From Opitutia bacterium (GTDB taxonomy: Bacteria; Verrucomicrobiota; Verrucomicrobiia; Opitutales; Opitutaceae), in NCBI GenBank assembly GCA_947472765.1, contig CANJCM010000007.1, forward strand, positions 41,404 to 105,403: DNA of 64,000 nucleotides, written 5' to 3'. The notes beneath the pieces were generated by a model, which made no database searches, had not been told where the DNA came from, and saw only the letters and a list, made by a program, of their open reading frames with translations. The position numbers and the translations under genes are program-made. Positions 26,933 to 35,527 of the stretch are shown one piece after another. The stretch's first letter is position 1, and each line of letters starts with the position of its first letter.

Positions 26933-27907
26933 TCACGCTTTCAGCTTCAGCACGCGCCGCGCGTTGTCGCGGTAGATCTTCGCCTGGACCTTCTCGTCCA
27001 GATTGAGCGCGGCGAGTGCCTCGAACTTCCGCACCGTGATGCACGTCGGACCGACACCCGTGGAGCAGATGCAGTCGGAGCCGAAGAGCACCTTGTCCTG
27101 ATGGCGCACGATGAAGTCACGGGCGAATGCGGTATCGCGGGTCAGCGCGTTGTTACCCGAGTTGGCCGCGAGATCGCAGTAGAGGTTCGGAAAATCCTTC
27201 ATCCACTTGTCCGTGAGCCCGCCGACCGCGATCGGCCCCTTCGGACTCTTGCCATCCTTGGGAGTGTAACCCTTCGCGAGATTGGCCCACCAGGTCTGGG
27301 CGTGGCCGATGAATTTCACCGTCGGGAATTTCTCCAACACGCGGTGGAAGCGCGGGAAGCCGTCGCACCAGAGTTCGTCCTCGAAATGCATCAGCACGGG
27401 CACGTCGAAGTCGCGGGCGACTTCGAACATCTGCAGCATGGCAGGCGAGTCACACGCGACCGTCTCCTTCAGTTCACCGATGCCGATGGCACCCTGCTTC
27501 AGCCGGCGCTCCACCTTCTGGCGCGCGCCGGCGTCGTCGACGGGCTCACGCGCAAACGTCACCCAGCGCTTCGGGTCGCGCCGTGCAAACGCGGTCGTCG
27601 AATCATTCGCCCCAAGAATCACGGAGAGGATCGCCCCGGTGTTCTTCTGGTGCGTGATCACCTCGGCATCGTTGCGCTTGCCGATCGCCATCATCGTCGG
27701 ATCTCCGGCGTCCTTCGAACCCGGAGCGGGCAGGCCGTCGGAGTTGTGGTGAAAGTGTATGTCGATCATCGGCGGCGTGCCGGCTTTCACCTCGGCGGCG
27801 GACAGCTTCGGCAGGGCGAAGGCCGCCGTGGCCGCGGCGGCGGCGGCAATGAAATCACGCCGCGACAGACCGCGGCAGCAGAGACAGTTTTCGGGGTGGG
27901 TATTCAT
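26933..27907 (-). CDS. Tat-exported amidohydrolase (TIM-barrel metal-dependent hydrolase)
   Basis: This 324-residue protein has a Tat signal (LSRRDFIAAAAAATAAFALP) after an unusual short N-terminal CLCC stretch. The mature part is an Amidohydrolase_2-type barrel: IDIHFHHNSDG supplies the first metal-binding His pair, VLMHFEDE and KFIGHAQTW supply strand 5 and 6 residues, and VLFGSDCICSTGVGP carries the late Asp. RDNARRVLKL is the standard family ending. Such enzymes are lactonases, decarboxylases or hydrolases; the substrate cannot be assigned. A single REP unit and the FGE-like gene lie just upstream on the same strand, 57 bp away. Confidence 0.88.
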   Translation of the reverse strand: MNTHPENCLCCRGLSRRDFIAAAAAATAAFALPKLSAAEVKAGTPPMIDIHFHHNSDGLPAPGSKDAGDPTMMAIGKRNDAEVITHQKNTGAILSVILGANDSTTAFARRDPKRWVTFAREPVDDAGARQKVERRLKQGAIGIGELKETVACDSPAMLQMFEVARDFDVPVLMHFEDELWCDGFPRFHRVLEKFPTVKFIGHAQTWWANLAKGYTPKDGKSPKGPIAVGGLTDKWMKDFPNLYCDLAANSGNNALTRDTAFARDFIVRHQDKVLFGSDCICSTGVGPTCITVRKFEALAALNLDEKVQAKIYRDNARRVLKLKA

Positions 27908-27930
27908 TTTTGGGGTGAGGGTCAGGGTTC

Positions 27931-27953
27931 GGGCGCGCACGAGGCGCGCCCCT
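27931..27953 (-). repeat. Single REP-like unit, family C
   Basis: Inverted unit with stem GGGCGCG/CGCGCCC in the 57 bp between the FGE-like gene and the amidohydrolase gene. It could attenuate read-through between them. Confidence 0.7.
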
Positions 27954-27963
27954 GCATCACGCC

Positions 27964-28896
27964 TTAGTGCGCCGCGGCCGGAGCGCGGGGCGGGGCGGGC
28001 GGAGATACTGGCTGCGGCGGAACCGCGAGCACCATGCGCAGTCCGACGAAATCGTTTTGCGTGTCGCCGGTCGTGCTCCAGCGATTGCGGGAACTCTGCT
28101 GGCCGCGCATCTCGTGGTGTGCCCGGATGACGTTGCGATCGTTCGCCGACGCAGGCCCGGCGTAGTCGGTGACTTCGCCGCCGGGATACTTGCCATACCA
28201 ATCGAAGATCCACTCGAGCGGATAGCCGTACATGTCGTAGATGCCCCAGGCATTCGGCTTCCTTCCCGCCACCGGATGCGTCGGCAGACTCGGCGCCGGC
28301 CAGTAATACTCCTGCACGTTCGGCAGCTCGTCGTTGCCACCGGCGCGGCACGCATATTCCCACTGCGCCTCGGTCGGCAGCGTGAAGACGTAGCCGTTCG
28401 GCAGACGGCCGGCGGTCTGCTCGCGCTCCGTCAGCCAGCGGCAGAACTGCATCGCGTCCTGCCAGCTAATCCCGACGACGGGATGCGTGTCATCCTGCGC
28501 GAAGCCAGGATTGCGCCAGCTCAACCCCACGTGCTTTGGGCCGGCTTTCTCCTTCAGGAGATTGAGCCCGACGTTCCCGCGCTCCGCTTCGGTGATGTAG
28601 CCGGTGGTCTCCACGAAGTGCCGCCATTGCGGTATCGTTAACTCGGTGACACCGATCCAGAACGGCTGCGTGATCTTCACGCGCGTGGCCGGAGACTCGT
28701 CGGACTTGCTGTTCTCATCGCCGTGACCCATGACCGCCACGCCCGCCGGAGCCTTGACCATGGTATAATTCAGGCCGGGGACGGTGATCTTTTCACCGGT
28801 GGCGCCGGGTTCAGCGGCGGTCGAATTGAGGGCAACGAGCCCGAGCGCCATCGCGCTGAGCGAGAAGAGGGAACGGAGGGTAACACGTGGGGGCAT
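27964..28896 (-). CDS. Exported formylglycine-generating-enzyme-like (SUMF1) protein
   Basis: SUMF1/FGE-sulfatase domains either activate sulfatases by oxidising a Cys to formylglycine or serve as carbohydrate- or redox-binding modules. This 310-residue protein has a Sec signal (LFSLSAMALGLVALNSTAA). The domain starts at GLNYTMVKAPAGVAVMG and contains PFWIGVTELTIPQWRHFV, HPVVGISWQDAMQFCRWL, LPTEAQWEYACRAG and a late GLRMVLAVP, the usual family frame. The paired active-site Cys of true FGE (within the late GG-f-C-R segment) is not evident; the ending reads TQNDFVGLRM. It is therefore more likely a non-sulfatase-activating member. The leader has a GAGGTGA before the ATG, one of the few recognisable Shine-Dalgarno motifs here. 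Confidence 0.88.
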   Translation of the reverse strand: MPPRVTLRSLFSLSAMALGLVALNSTAAEPGATGEKITVPGLNYTMVKAPAGVAVMGHGDENSKSDESPATRVKITQPFWIGVTELTIPQWRHFVETTGYITEAERGNVGLNLLKEKAGPKHVGLSWRNPGFAQDDTHPVVGISWQDAMQFCRWLTEREQTAGRLPNGYVFTLPTEAQWEYACRAGGNDELPNVQEYYWPAPSLPTHPVAGRKPNAWGIYDMYGYPLEWIFDWYGKYPGGEVTDYAGPASANDRNVIRAHHEMRGQQSSRNRWSTTGDTQNDFVGLRMVLAVPPQPVSPPAPPRAPAAAH

Positions 28897-28950
28897 GACT
28901 CACCTCTACGACCGCACCCCCGGGCCGTCAAAACGCAATCGAGCAACCTC

Positions 28951-29054
28951 TGTCATTCTGAGCGCAGCGAAGCTACCGAGCGAAGCGACAGGGTTGCACA
29001 TCCACGGGACGAACGCCCTCTGCAGGTGGATTCTTCGCTGCACTCAGAACGACA
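28951..29054. repeat. CATTCTGAGCG inverted repeat
   Basis: Left arm 28951-28972 (TGTCATTCTGAGCGCAGCGA) and right arm 29033-29054 are inverse copies with two mismatches, about 60 bp apart. A single arm occurs at 1146-1168. It occupies the 212-bp gap between two minus-strand genes. Confidence 0.75.
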
Positions 29055-29108
29055 AATTGGTTCTGTTCGGCGGCCCTACGACGCATTCACCCCGCCGGCC
29101 TCCCCGCG

Positions 29109-29960
29109 TCAGTGCGTCATCACGTAGAACACGATGTTGATCGCGAGAGGATAGGCGATGCCCTCCGAATATTTCAGGAAGTACTCGTGGTCCTCCCCTT
29201 CCCGCTCCCAACCGTCACTGTCGTCGGAGTTGTGAAGTCCGAGCACCATGATCCGGCCCTGCCGATCGAAGATCACGCGGTGGTGAATCTGGGTGCCGGG
29301 AATCTTCATCCCCATGTGGATGTTCGCGACCTGCGCCTTTTCGCGAATGGGATAAACCGCCCGGTAGAGCGGATGCTCGATCGGGAGCTCCTCGAAATGA
29401 TAGCCCGGCAGGACCTCGCGCTCGAAGAGTCGTTCGACGTGGGCCTGATCGACGTCGCCCCAGTAATCCGTCATGAGCAGGAAGCCGCCATTGAGCAGGT
29501 AATTCCGCAGCGCCGTCTTTTCGGCGGAGGTCAGGCCCATCGCACCCGGCGCCGAGGCGAAGAGAAAGGGCAGGTCCGCGAGTTCCGGGTCCGTGGCGCG
29601 CACGAGACGGGCATCCGGGTCGACGCGCAATGACGTCATCTGCTGCAGCCGGTACGAAAGGTTCAGATCGGCATCGGGCAGATCCGTCGTCCATCCCCCA
29701 CGGCGGCCGGTCGCGGGGCGCGGCGCCCGATCGTAGCGCAACCGCGCAAAGGTGAAGACGTCGGTTTCGAACCCGCGGGGGTTGATCCACTCCGGCGTTC
29801 CCGTGCTGCGCGAGCCGAGTTCACGGGCGGTTCGCGTGCCTTCCGGGACGTAGATTTGGCCGCCGCCGTAGAACTGCTGTCCCCAAAGCACCATCGCCAG
29901 GGAACACGCCGCCAGCCCTGCGACCACGCAGGTGATTCGATGGCGGCGGAACGGACCCAT
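29109..29960 (-). CDS. DUF4159 domain protein
   Basis: DUF4159 proteins are membrane-anchored or exported proteins with a fold related to glutamine-amidotransferase-like (ThuA-like) domains. This one (283 residues) has a single N-terminal membrane segment (VVAGLAACSLAMVLWGQQF), then FTFARLRYDR, DLNLSYRLQQMTSLRVDPD, the conserved AEKTALRNYLLNGGFLLMTDYWG, and HPLYRAVYPI, with a C-terminal YPLAINIVFYVMTH. In many genomes DUF4159 genes sit beside MoxR ATPase and DUF58 genes; that neighbourhood is absent here. ATG 29960 is chosen because the membrane segment begins soon after it; an ATG at 29996 is the alternative. Function is unknown. Confidence 0.9.
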   Translation of the reverse strand: MGPFRRHRITCVVAGLAACSLAMVLWGQQFYGGGQIYVPEGTRTARELGSRSTGTPEWINPRGFETDVFTFARLRYDRAPRPATGRRGGWTTDLPDADLNLSYRLQQMTSLRVDPDARLVRATDPELADLPFLFASAPGAMGLTSAEKTALRNYLLNGGFLLMTDYWGDVDQAHVERLFEREVLPGYHFEELPIEHPLYRAVYPIREKAQVANIHMGMKIPGTQIHHRVIFDRQGRIMVLGLHNSDDSDGWEREGEDHEYFLKYSEGIAYPLAINIVFYVMTH

Positions 29961-30084
29961 GACCCGAGCCTGACGCGCCAATACCGGGAACGGCACGCCG
30001 ATTCCATGCCGCCACCTCTTGCCCAGCCGCGCGACGGAACGCAGTCTCCTTGGTCAGCTCGAATTCACCGCCCCACTTCGCCCC

Positions 30085-32088
30085 ATGAACTCACGCCTCT
30101 CGCGCCAACGGCTCCTTACCCACGCTGCCGCTCTCGTCGCGCTCCTGGCCTCCAGCACGCCTTCGCCCGCTGCCATCACGCGACTCGTCGTGGAAAAGAC
30201 TCAGCCCGCCGGACCAGCGGACGGCTTTCCCGCGGGGACGGCGACGGCGCCCTACGAAGTGCTCACGGGCCATGCCTACGGCGAAATTGACCCGGCAGAT
30301 CCGCGCAACGCCATCCTCACCGACCTGGCATTCGCGCCGAAGAACGCCCGTGGGCGGGTCGAGTACGTGGCCACCTTCACGCTCACGAAGCCGGTCGACC
30401 TCTCCAAGGCGAGCGGCGTGCTCGTCTACGGCGTCTCGAATCGCGGCAACCGGGTAATCGCCGACGATTTCAATTATGCGCGCGGCGACACTTTCCTTGT
30501 CAGCGGCTGGCAGGGCGACGTCCCCGCCAACATGCAATCGATCCAGGTTCCCGTAGCCCGCCAGCCCGATGGCTCGAGCATCACGGGCGCCGTACTCGTG
30601 CGTTTTCCGCTCACCGAGCCGGCGGACAAACTGGTGCTCCCCGGGAACCGCGCCCCGGTCAGCCACGATACCACGAATGCGACGCTCACGAAGCGCCGCG
30701 CCGAGGATGCGGTCGTGATTCCGATTGCTTCGTCGCAGTGGTCCTTTGCCGACGATCAGACCATCACGCTGCGCGGAGGCTTTGCCGCCGGCTACATCTA
30801 CGAACTCACCTACACCGCCAAGGATCCGCTGGTGCTCGGCGTGGGCCTCGCGGCGACCCGGGACCTCGTTTCGTTCTTCCGTCACGCGCCCGCCGAAAAC
30901 GCCAGCCTGGCCAATCCGCTCGCTTCGCGGCTGCGGTGGGTGATCGCGCTGGGCACGTCGCAATCGGGCAACTTCATCCGGACCTTCCTGCACCTCGGAT
31001 TCAACGAGGACGAGGCCGGCCGGATCGTCTGGGACGGCGCGAACCCGCACATCGCGGCGCGACAGAACCCCCTGAACTTCCGCTTCGCGATTCCCGGCGG
31101 CGCCACCGCGCCGTTCGAGCCCGGCAGCGAAGCCGTGCTCTGGTGGAGTCCGTACGTGGACACGACCCGGCAGCGCCCGACAGCTTCGCTGCTCGATCGC
31201 GCACAAAAGACGAGCACCGTGCCGAAGATCATCGAGACGTTTGGCGCCGCCGAGTTCTGGGGCCTGCGGATGTCGCCCAATCTCGTCGGCACCGCCGCAG
31301 ACCGCGACATTCCGCTGCCGGAGAATGTGCGCCGGTATTACTTCCCCGGCACGACCCACGGCGGCGGCCGCGGTGGATTCATGGTCGCCCCAAAGTCTGC
31401 GACGAACGAGTACGGGCTGACCCTGAACCCGAATCCCCAGACGGAGACGATGCGGGCGCTGCGGGTCGCTTTGATCGAGTGGGTGACCAAGGGCACGGAA
31501 CCGCCACCGAGTCGCTACCCCCGCCTCGACCGCGGCGAACTGGTGCCACCGGATTCCCGCGCGATGGGCTTCCCCTCGATTCCCGGCGTGGCGCTGCCGG
31601 ACCGCCTGATCAATCCGCTCTACGACTACGACTTCGGGCCCGACTTCAATCACAACGACCTTTCGGGTGTGATGCGGCAGCCGCCCGTCCTGCGCCGGAT
31701 TCTTCCCCAGCTCGTTCCACGGGTCGACTCCGACGGTAACGAAATCGGCGGCGTTCCGTCGGTGCTGCATCAGACGCCGCTGGGCACCTACGTCGGCTGG
31801 GCAGTCACTGCCACCGGCTTCTACAAGGATCGACAATCGGGCTTTGCCGGTTCGTTCATTCCCTTCGCGCCGACCAAGGCCGAGCGTCTCGCTGCCGGCG
31901 ATCCGCGTCCCTCCCTCGAAGAACGCTACGGTTCGCACGAAAACTACGTCGCGCGCGTGCGCACCGCTGCGGTGAAGGCCGTGGGCGAACGCTTCCTGCT
32001 CCCGATTGATGCGGAGAAACTAATCCAGCAAGCGCAGGCCGGGGATGTCCTCGCGGGCGCAACCACGTCCTCCACTCCGGCGCGCTGA
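30085..32088 (+). CDS. Exported alpha/beta-hydrolase-domain protein (Abhydrolase_10 type)
   Basis: This 667-residue protein has a Sec signal (LLTHAAALVALLASSTPSPA) and a long family-specific N-terminal beta region before the hydrolase core. The nucleophile elbow appears to be IALGTSQSGNF (Ser in GTSQSG), followed by FNEDEAGRIVWDGANPHIAA. A late YYFPGTTHGGG offers the catalytic His. Members of this family are large esterase-like proteins of unknown substrate, frequent in Verrucomicrobia, Planctomycetes and Acidobacteria. ATG 30085 after CGCCCC fits the signal peptide. The gene is followed by a REP pair. Confidence 0.85.
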   Translation: MNSRLSRQRLLTHAAALVALLASSTPSPAAITRLVVEKTQPAGPADGFPAGTATAPYEVLTGHAYGEIDPADPRNAILTDLAFAPKNARGRVEYVATFTLTKPVDLSKASGVLVYGVSNRGNRVIADDFNYARGDTFLVSGWQGDVPANMQSIQVPVARQPDGSSITGAVLVRFPLTEPADKLVLPGNRAPVSHDTTNATLTKRRAEDAVVIPIASSQWSFADDQTITLRGGFAAGYIYELTYTAKDPLVLGVGLAATRDLVSFFRHAPAENASLANPLASRLRWVIALGTSQSGNFIRTFLHLGFNEDEAGRIVWDGANPHIAARQNPLNFRFAIPGGATAPFEPGSEAVLWWSPYVDTTRQRPTASLLDRAQKTSTVPKIIETFGAAEFWGLRMSPNLVGTAADRDIPLPENVRRYYFPGTTHGGGRGGFMVAPKSATNEYGLTLNPNPQTETMRALRVALIEWVTKGTEPPPSRYPRLDRGELVPPDSRAMGFPSIPGVALPDRLINPLYDYDFGPDFNHNDLSGVMRQPPVLRRILPQLVPRVDSDGNEIGGVPSVLHQTPLGTYVGWAVTATGFYKDRQSGFAGSFIPFAPTKAERLAAGDPRPSLEERYGSHENYVARVRTAAVKAVGERFLLPIDAEKLIQQAQAGDVLAGATTSSTPAR

Positions 32089-32107
32089 GGTCGACGGCCG
32101 ACCGAGC

Positions 32108-32183
32108 GGGCGCGCACGAGGCGCGCCCCTACAACGACCGCTAAATACAATCCCAATTGTAGGGGCGTGGCTCGTCCACGCCT
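32108..32183. repeat. REP-like pair, family C, heads facing each other
   Basis: Inverted unit 32108-32132 (stem GGGCGCG/CGCGCCC, head CTAC inward) and plus unit 32159-32183 (GTAG head, GGGGCGTGGCTCGTCCACGC) flank a 26-bp AT-richer spacer. Confidence 0.82.
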
Positions 32184-32246
32184 CGCCTTTCATTCCGAAT
32201 TCGCAAACGTACGCGTTCGTCGAGCGCTCTTCACCCCGCCCTTCCC

Positions 32247-32798
32247 ATGCGCCTCTCCCTCCTTCTCGTCGCCTTCTGCCTCGGAACCGGATCCGCCCTT
32301 GCCGCTGAGAATGTCGCGGTCCCCATCGAGCGGGTGCACATTTGCTGCGACGAGTGCGTGGAAGGCGTGCGTAACGCTGTCACTGCGGCCGGGGCGACCG
32401 ATCTGCTCTCCGATCAGGACACGAGCCGGCTCGTCCTGTTCGCCCCCGACGTCGCGACCGCAAAAAAAGCGGTCAAGGCGATGGTGGACGCCGGTTACTT
32501 TGGGCGTTCGCGAAACCCGGCCGTCCCGATCACGGCGGAGACGGGCGCCAAGGACGCCACCGTCAAGAGCACCGAGATCGAAGGAGTCCACCTCTGCTGC
32601 AGTTCGTGCGTCGAGCAGGCCAGGGGCGCACTCGGCGCCGTGCCGGGAGTCACGAGTGTCGCCGCCTCCACGCACGGGACCGCGATCCAGGTCAAAGGCG
32701 AGTTCAACGAAAAGGCCGCCCTCGACGCCTTGTTGGACGTGGGCTTTTCGGGCAAGGCGGCGGCGAAAGAAACCCGGACCGGGAAGATCAACCCATGA
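32247..32798 (+). CDS. Exported tandem heavy-metal-associated (HMA) domain protein
   Basis: The 183-residue protein has a Sec signal (LLLVAFCLGTGSALAAE) and two HMA-like ferredoxin folds. Each carries a CCxxC metal motif in place of the usual MxCxxC: HICCDECV (Cys33, 34, 37) and HLCCSSCV (Cys117, 118, 121). The second domain shows the canonical HMA follow-up ARGALGAVPGVTSVAASTHG. Such a protein should bind or deliver copper or another soft metal in the periplasm. The stop codon overlaps the ATG of the next gene (ATGA), so the two are co-translated and likely work together. Start 32247 follows CCCTTCCC with no Shine-Dalgarno sequence. Confidence 0.85.
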   Translation: MRLSLLLVAFCLGTGSALAAENVAVPIERVHICCDECVEGVRNAVTAAGATDLLSDQDTSRLVLFAPDVATAKKAVKAMVDAGYFGRSRNPAVPITAETGAKDATVKSTEIEGVHLCCSSCVEQARGALGAVPGVTSVAASTHGTAIQVKGEFNEKAALDALLDVGFSGKAAAKETRTGKINP

Positions 32799-34141
32799 AC
32801 CCTTCGTCTCATTCTCGTCGACAGTTCCTGCATGGTTCGGCGGCACTGCTGATCGCGAGCCGTCTGCCGGCCATCCTGCAGGCTGCACCCGCGGCGGATC
32901 TGCGCGAGGCCGCGGTGGAAATGGCGGTCGCCGAATTGTGGCGGCGATTTGTCATGCCGGCACACGGCACGATCCTGCACTATACCGGACTCAAAGGAGA
33001 GGTGATCATCCCGACGGCGGAGGAATGCGCGGCGCTGCGTCCGAACGGCGGTGGCTGGATGACCCCGATCGAGGATGGCCCCATGTTCGGCGGGCTCCTG
33101 CTCGACGGCCTCTGTAACCGCTGGCGCAAATTGCGCACCGCGGAATCGGCCGCGCAGGCCCGGCGAATCGCGCACGGCCTCGTCAAACTTGCCCAAGCCG
33201 GCCGGACCCCCGGCTTTGTCGCCCGCGGCCTGACGGTCGATGGGAAAGCCCACTACCCGGGCACCTCGGAAGATCAGACACTGCCCTGGTTCTACGGACT
33301 CTGGCGGTACGTGCGCAGTGGATTGCCGGAAGCGGCAGAGAAGAAGGAGCTGATTGATCTCATGGAGAAAACCGCGTTGGCGCTGGAGGGACACGGCTGG
33401 CAGATTCCGTGTGACCCGATCAGTTTCGGCTACCGCGGCAATTACATCCGGGCGAAACACATCGATGCCGCCCGGCTCTTGTTTCTCCATCGTGCCCTCT
33501 ACGACCTTACGGGCCACGACCGCTGGCTCGAGCGCTACCGGAGCGTCGCCAGCGAGGTCATTGGCGACGAGCGCCGGTCCCGCCGGGATTGGTGCGCCGT
33601 GGGGATGGACTACGTCAGCCCGTCGATCCCGACCTACGATTTCAAAGGTACGGCGAGTGTCTCGCAGAAGCTGTGGACCTCGAGCATGTCACAGGCGGCG
33701 CTCCGGGGACTCTGGGAAATGGAGACCGACGAGGATTGGCGCCGCGGCTACCGGCGCGGCCTGCTGATCAACGCCCGAAATGCGATCGTGCATCTCGCGC
33801 GCCACCGCCGCCTGGAGGAAGGCGACAAGCTAACGTTCGATATCGACTGGCACTTTCTCCTGCCGAGTTGGAAGCCCCAGGCGAACTGCGATGAGGCCAT
33901 CCTGCTCATGCGCACGCAGCTTCCCCTCTGGGGGAGTCACAACCCTCGCAGTGTCTGGGAGGACGACACGGTGCGTGAACCGCTCTTCGCCGCGTGGATT
34001 GTGACCCTGGCGGGCGATCCCGAAATCATGCGCGAGTGCCGCGACGAAATCGACCGCATGCTCGGGCACTACCGCTGGGACCAGCTCTACACTAGTCTAT
34101 TCTTCGCTGCGGTGTGCGTGCACTACCAGCCCCAGAATTGA
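32795..34141 (+). CDS. Tat-exported protein of unknown function, probably alpha/alpha-barrel
   Basis: This 448-residue protein begins with a Tat signal (SRRQFLHGSAALLIASRLPA). The mature sequence is almost entirely helical with Trp- and Tyr-rich segments (DQTLPWFYGLWRYVRSGLPE, ISFGYRGNYIRAKHIDAARL, SSMSQAALRGLWEMETDEDW), which resembles (alpha/alpha)6 barrels of polysaccharide lyases and unsaturated glucuronyl hydrolases. I cannot identify catalytic residues and do not assign a function. Coupling by a 4-bp overlap with the tandem HMA gene is odd for a carbohydrate enzyme and is the best clue to its role. Confidence 0.75.
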   Translation: MNPSSHSRRQFLHGSAALLIASRLPAILQAAPAADLREAAVEMAVAELWRRFVMPAHGTILHYTGLKGEVIIPTAEECAALRPNGGGWMTPIEDGPMFGGLLLDGLCNRWRKLRTAESAAQARRIAHGLVKLAQAGRTPGFVARGLTVDGKAHYPGTSEDQTLPWFYGLWRYVRSGLPEAAEKKELIDLMEKTALALEGHGWQIPCDPISFGYRGNYIRAKHIDAARLLFLHRALYDLTGHDRWLERYRSVASEVIGDERRSRRDWCAVGMDYVSPSIPTYDFKGTASVSQKLWTSSMSQAALRGLWEMETDEDWRRGYRRGLLINARNAIVHLARHRRLEEGDKLTFDIDWHFLLPSWKPQANCDEAILLMRTQLPLWGSHNPRSVWEDDTVREPLFAAWIVTLAGDPEIMRECRDEIDRMLGHYRWDQLYTSLFFAAVCVHYQPQN

Positions 34142-34227
34142 TTGTCCTGGCCGGACCGTTCCGGACCGCTTCCGCGCGAACCCAGCCGCGCGACCTGGAG
34201 CGGGTTAAGAAGGGCCGTAGCAATTCG

Positions 34228-34298
34228 GGCGTGGACGAGCCTCGCCCCTACAACGGATCTTGCAACGTCGCATCGTAGGGGCGTGCCTCGCGCGCGCC
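34228..34298. repeat. REP-like pair, family C, heads facing each other
   Basis: Inverted unit 34228-34252 (imperfect stem) and plus unit 34274-34298 (GTAG head, GGGGCGTGCCTCGCGCGCGC) lie between convergent genes. Confidence 0.8.
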
Positions 34299-34336
34299 CA
34301 CGACGTCGGGTCGGCTAAGCCTTGGCTTAAACGGCC

Positions 34337-35254
34337 CTAGATCTTACCCCACTCCTTGAGCCGAGCGACGGTGCCCTCGACCTGCTCCATCGAGCCACCG
34401 TCGTATTCAAGAATGTACCACTCGGTGCCGCCGATCTTCGGGTCCTCGCAGGCCGCGAAGATCGCCGGCCACTTGGCGAGGTTGCCATCGTTCGGATCGC
34501 CGACCAACCGGCCGTCGCCGCCATTGGCCGGCTTCACGTGCACGGTCCTCGCGCGACCCGGAAATTTCTTCATCGTGGCGACCTGATCAATTCCAGCCGT
34601 CCCCATGTGCCCGAGGTCAATCTGCATGAACACGTCCTTGCTGGCGCGGGAAAAGAAGATGTCCCAGCTCGTCTCGCCGTCGATCCGGGCAAAATCGGAG
34701 GGATGGCAATGGTAATAGGCCGCCATGCCGTGCGGCTTCAGCTTCGCCGCGAGCGCACTGAACTTGTCGGCAATGGCTTCCCAATCCGATTTCTTCGCCG
34801 TGGTGGTCTTCGCCTGGGAATTGAACGGGCCGTCGCCGGCCTGGGTGAAGGACACGCCCAGCCGCGTGTTGCCCATGATCTGGTTCAACTCGATCTGCTT
34901 CTTCAGGTCGTCGTCGGACATCGTGTGGAGCCCGCCGATGTGGTACCCGACCGTCTTGAGTCCGGCCTTGTCGAGGACGGCGCGCATGGTCTTGGCGTCA
35001 CGTCCGCCGGGGAAGGTCGTGTAGAACTCGACCCCCTTGAGGCCGAGACTCGCCAGCTTGTTCAACGTCGCTTCGGGCTCGACGGTGAACGCACCGCGCA
35101 CCGTCCAGAGCTGAATGCCGAACGGCAGTTTCTTGCCGCCGTAGTTCGGCGCCGCCGCGGCGCGCAGGCCAATCGGGGTGGCGAGTGAAGCGGTCGCCAG
35201 GGCGGCGGCTCCGGTCTTGAGAAAATCACGGCGGCTCAGGGAGGGGGTGTTCAT
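34337..35254 (-). CDS. Tat-exported sugar phosphate isomerase/epimerase-like TIM barrel
   Basis: This 305-residue protein has a Tat signal (SRRDFLKTGAAALATASLA) and an AP-endonuclease-2-type TIM barrel: LPFGIQLWTVRG, LASLGLKGVEFYT, GLKTVGYHIGG, MAAYYHCHPSDF, VFMQIDLGHM, ARTVHVKPANGG and a late WYILEYDGG. Candidate metal ligands are the His in the HCHPSDF strand, Asp in QIDLGH, His in TVHVKP and Glu in LEYD. Exported members are common in Verrucomicrobia and Planctomycetes, where their substrates are mostly unknown. A clear Shine-Dalgarno GGGAGG stands 4 nt upstream of the ATG, which is unusual in this window and supports the start. Confidence 0.9.
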   Translation of the reverse strand: MNTPSLSRRDFLKTGAAALATASLATPIGLRAAAAPNYGGKKLPFGIQLWTVRGAFTVEPEATLNKLASLGLKGVEFYTTFPGGRDAKTMRAVLDKAGLKTVGYHIGGLHTMSDDDLKKQIELNQIMGNTRLGVSFTQAGDGPFNSQAKTTTAKKSDWEAIADKFSALAAKLKPHGMAAYYHCHPSDFARIDGETSWDIFFSRASKDVFMQIDLGHMGTAGIDQVATMKKFPGRARTVHVKPANGGDGRLVGDPNDGNLAKWPAIFAACEDPKIGGTEWYILEYDGGSMEQVEGTVARLKEWGKI

Positions 35255-35362
35255 GATTCCTCCCGAAATTGTCCAAGCCGGCCGCCAGCGCAATCGCAGA
35301 TCCCGGTCGCTACGACTCCGGCACCACGCGTTCCGCTTCAAGCCGGAACGATGCTGTCAGCT

Positions 35363-35500
35363 GTAGGGCCGGCGCTCGTCGCCGGGCCACTTCTCGAACG
35401 GAAAGAAGAGGCCTGCCGACGAGCGGCAGCCCTACATCAAGCGGCGAACGTTCCGGCCGACGTCAGGCAGCCATGGACGGTGGGGACACCGTCCCTCCAT
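35363..35500. repeat. REPIN-like inverted pair (family E) plus one family-B unit
   Basis: Left unit 35363-35388: GTAG head with CCGGCG/CGCCGG around CTCGT. Right unit 35411-35435, inverted: CTGCCG/CGGCAG around CTCGT, GTAG head outward. A further family-B unit (GGACGGTG/CACCGTCC, GGAG head) follows at 35475-35500. It lies between the isomerase-like gene and the 3' end of DUF1592 copy 2. Confidence 0.8.
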
Positions 35501-35527
35501 CGACTGCCGGTTCGCCCTGGCGCGTCG

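Noticed and set aside
27964..28896. True formylglycine-generating enzyme acting on a sulfatase
   Set aside because: The paired active-site cysteines are not visible near the C-terminus and no sulfatase gene is in the window.
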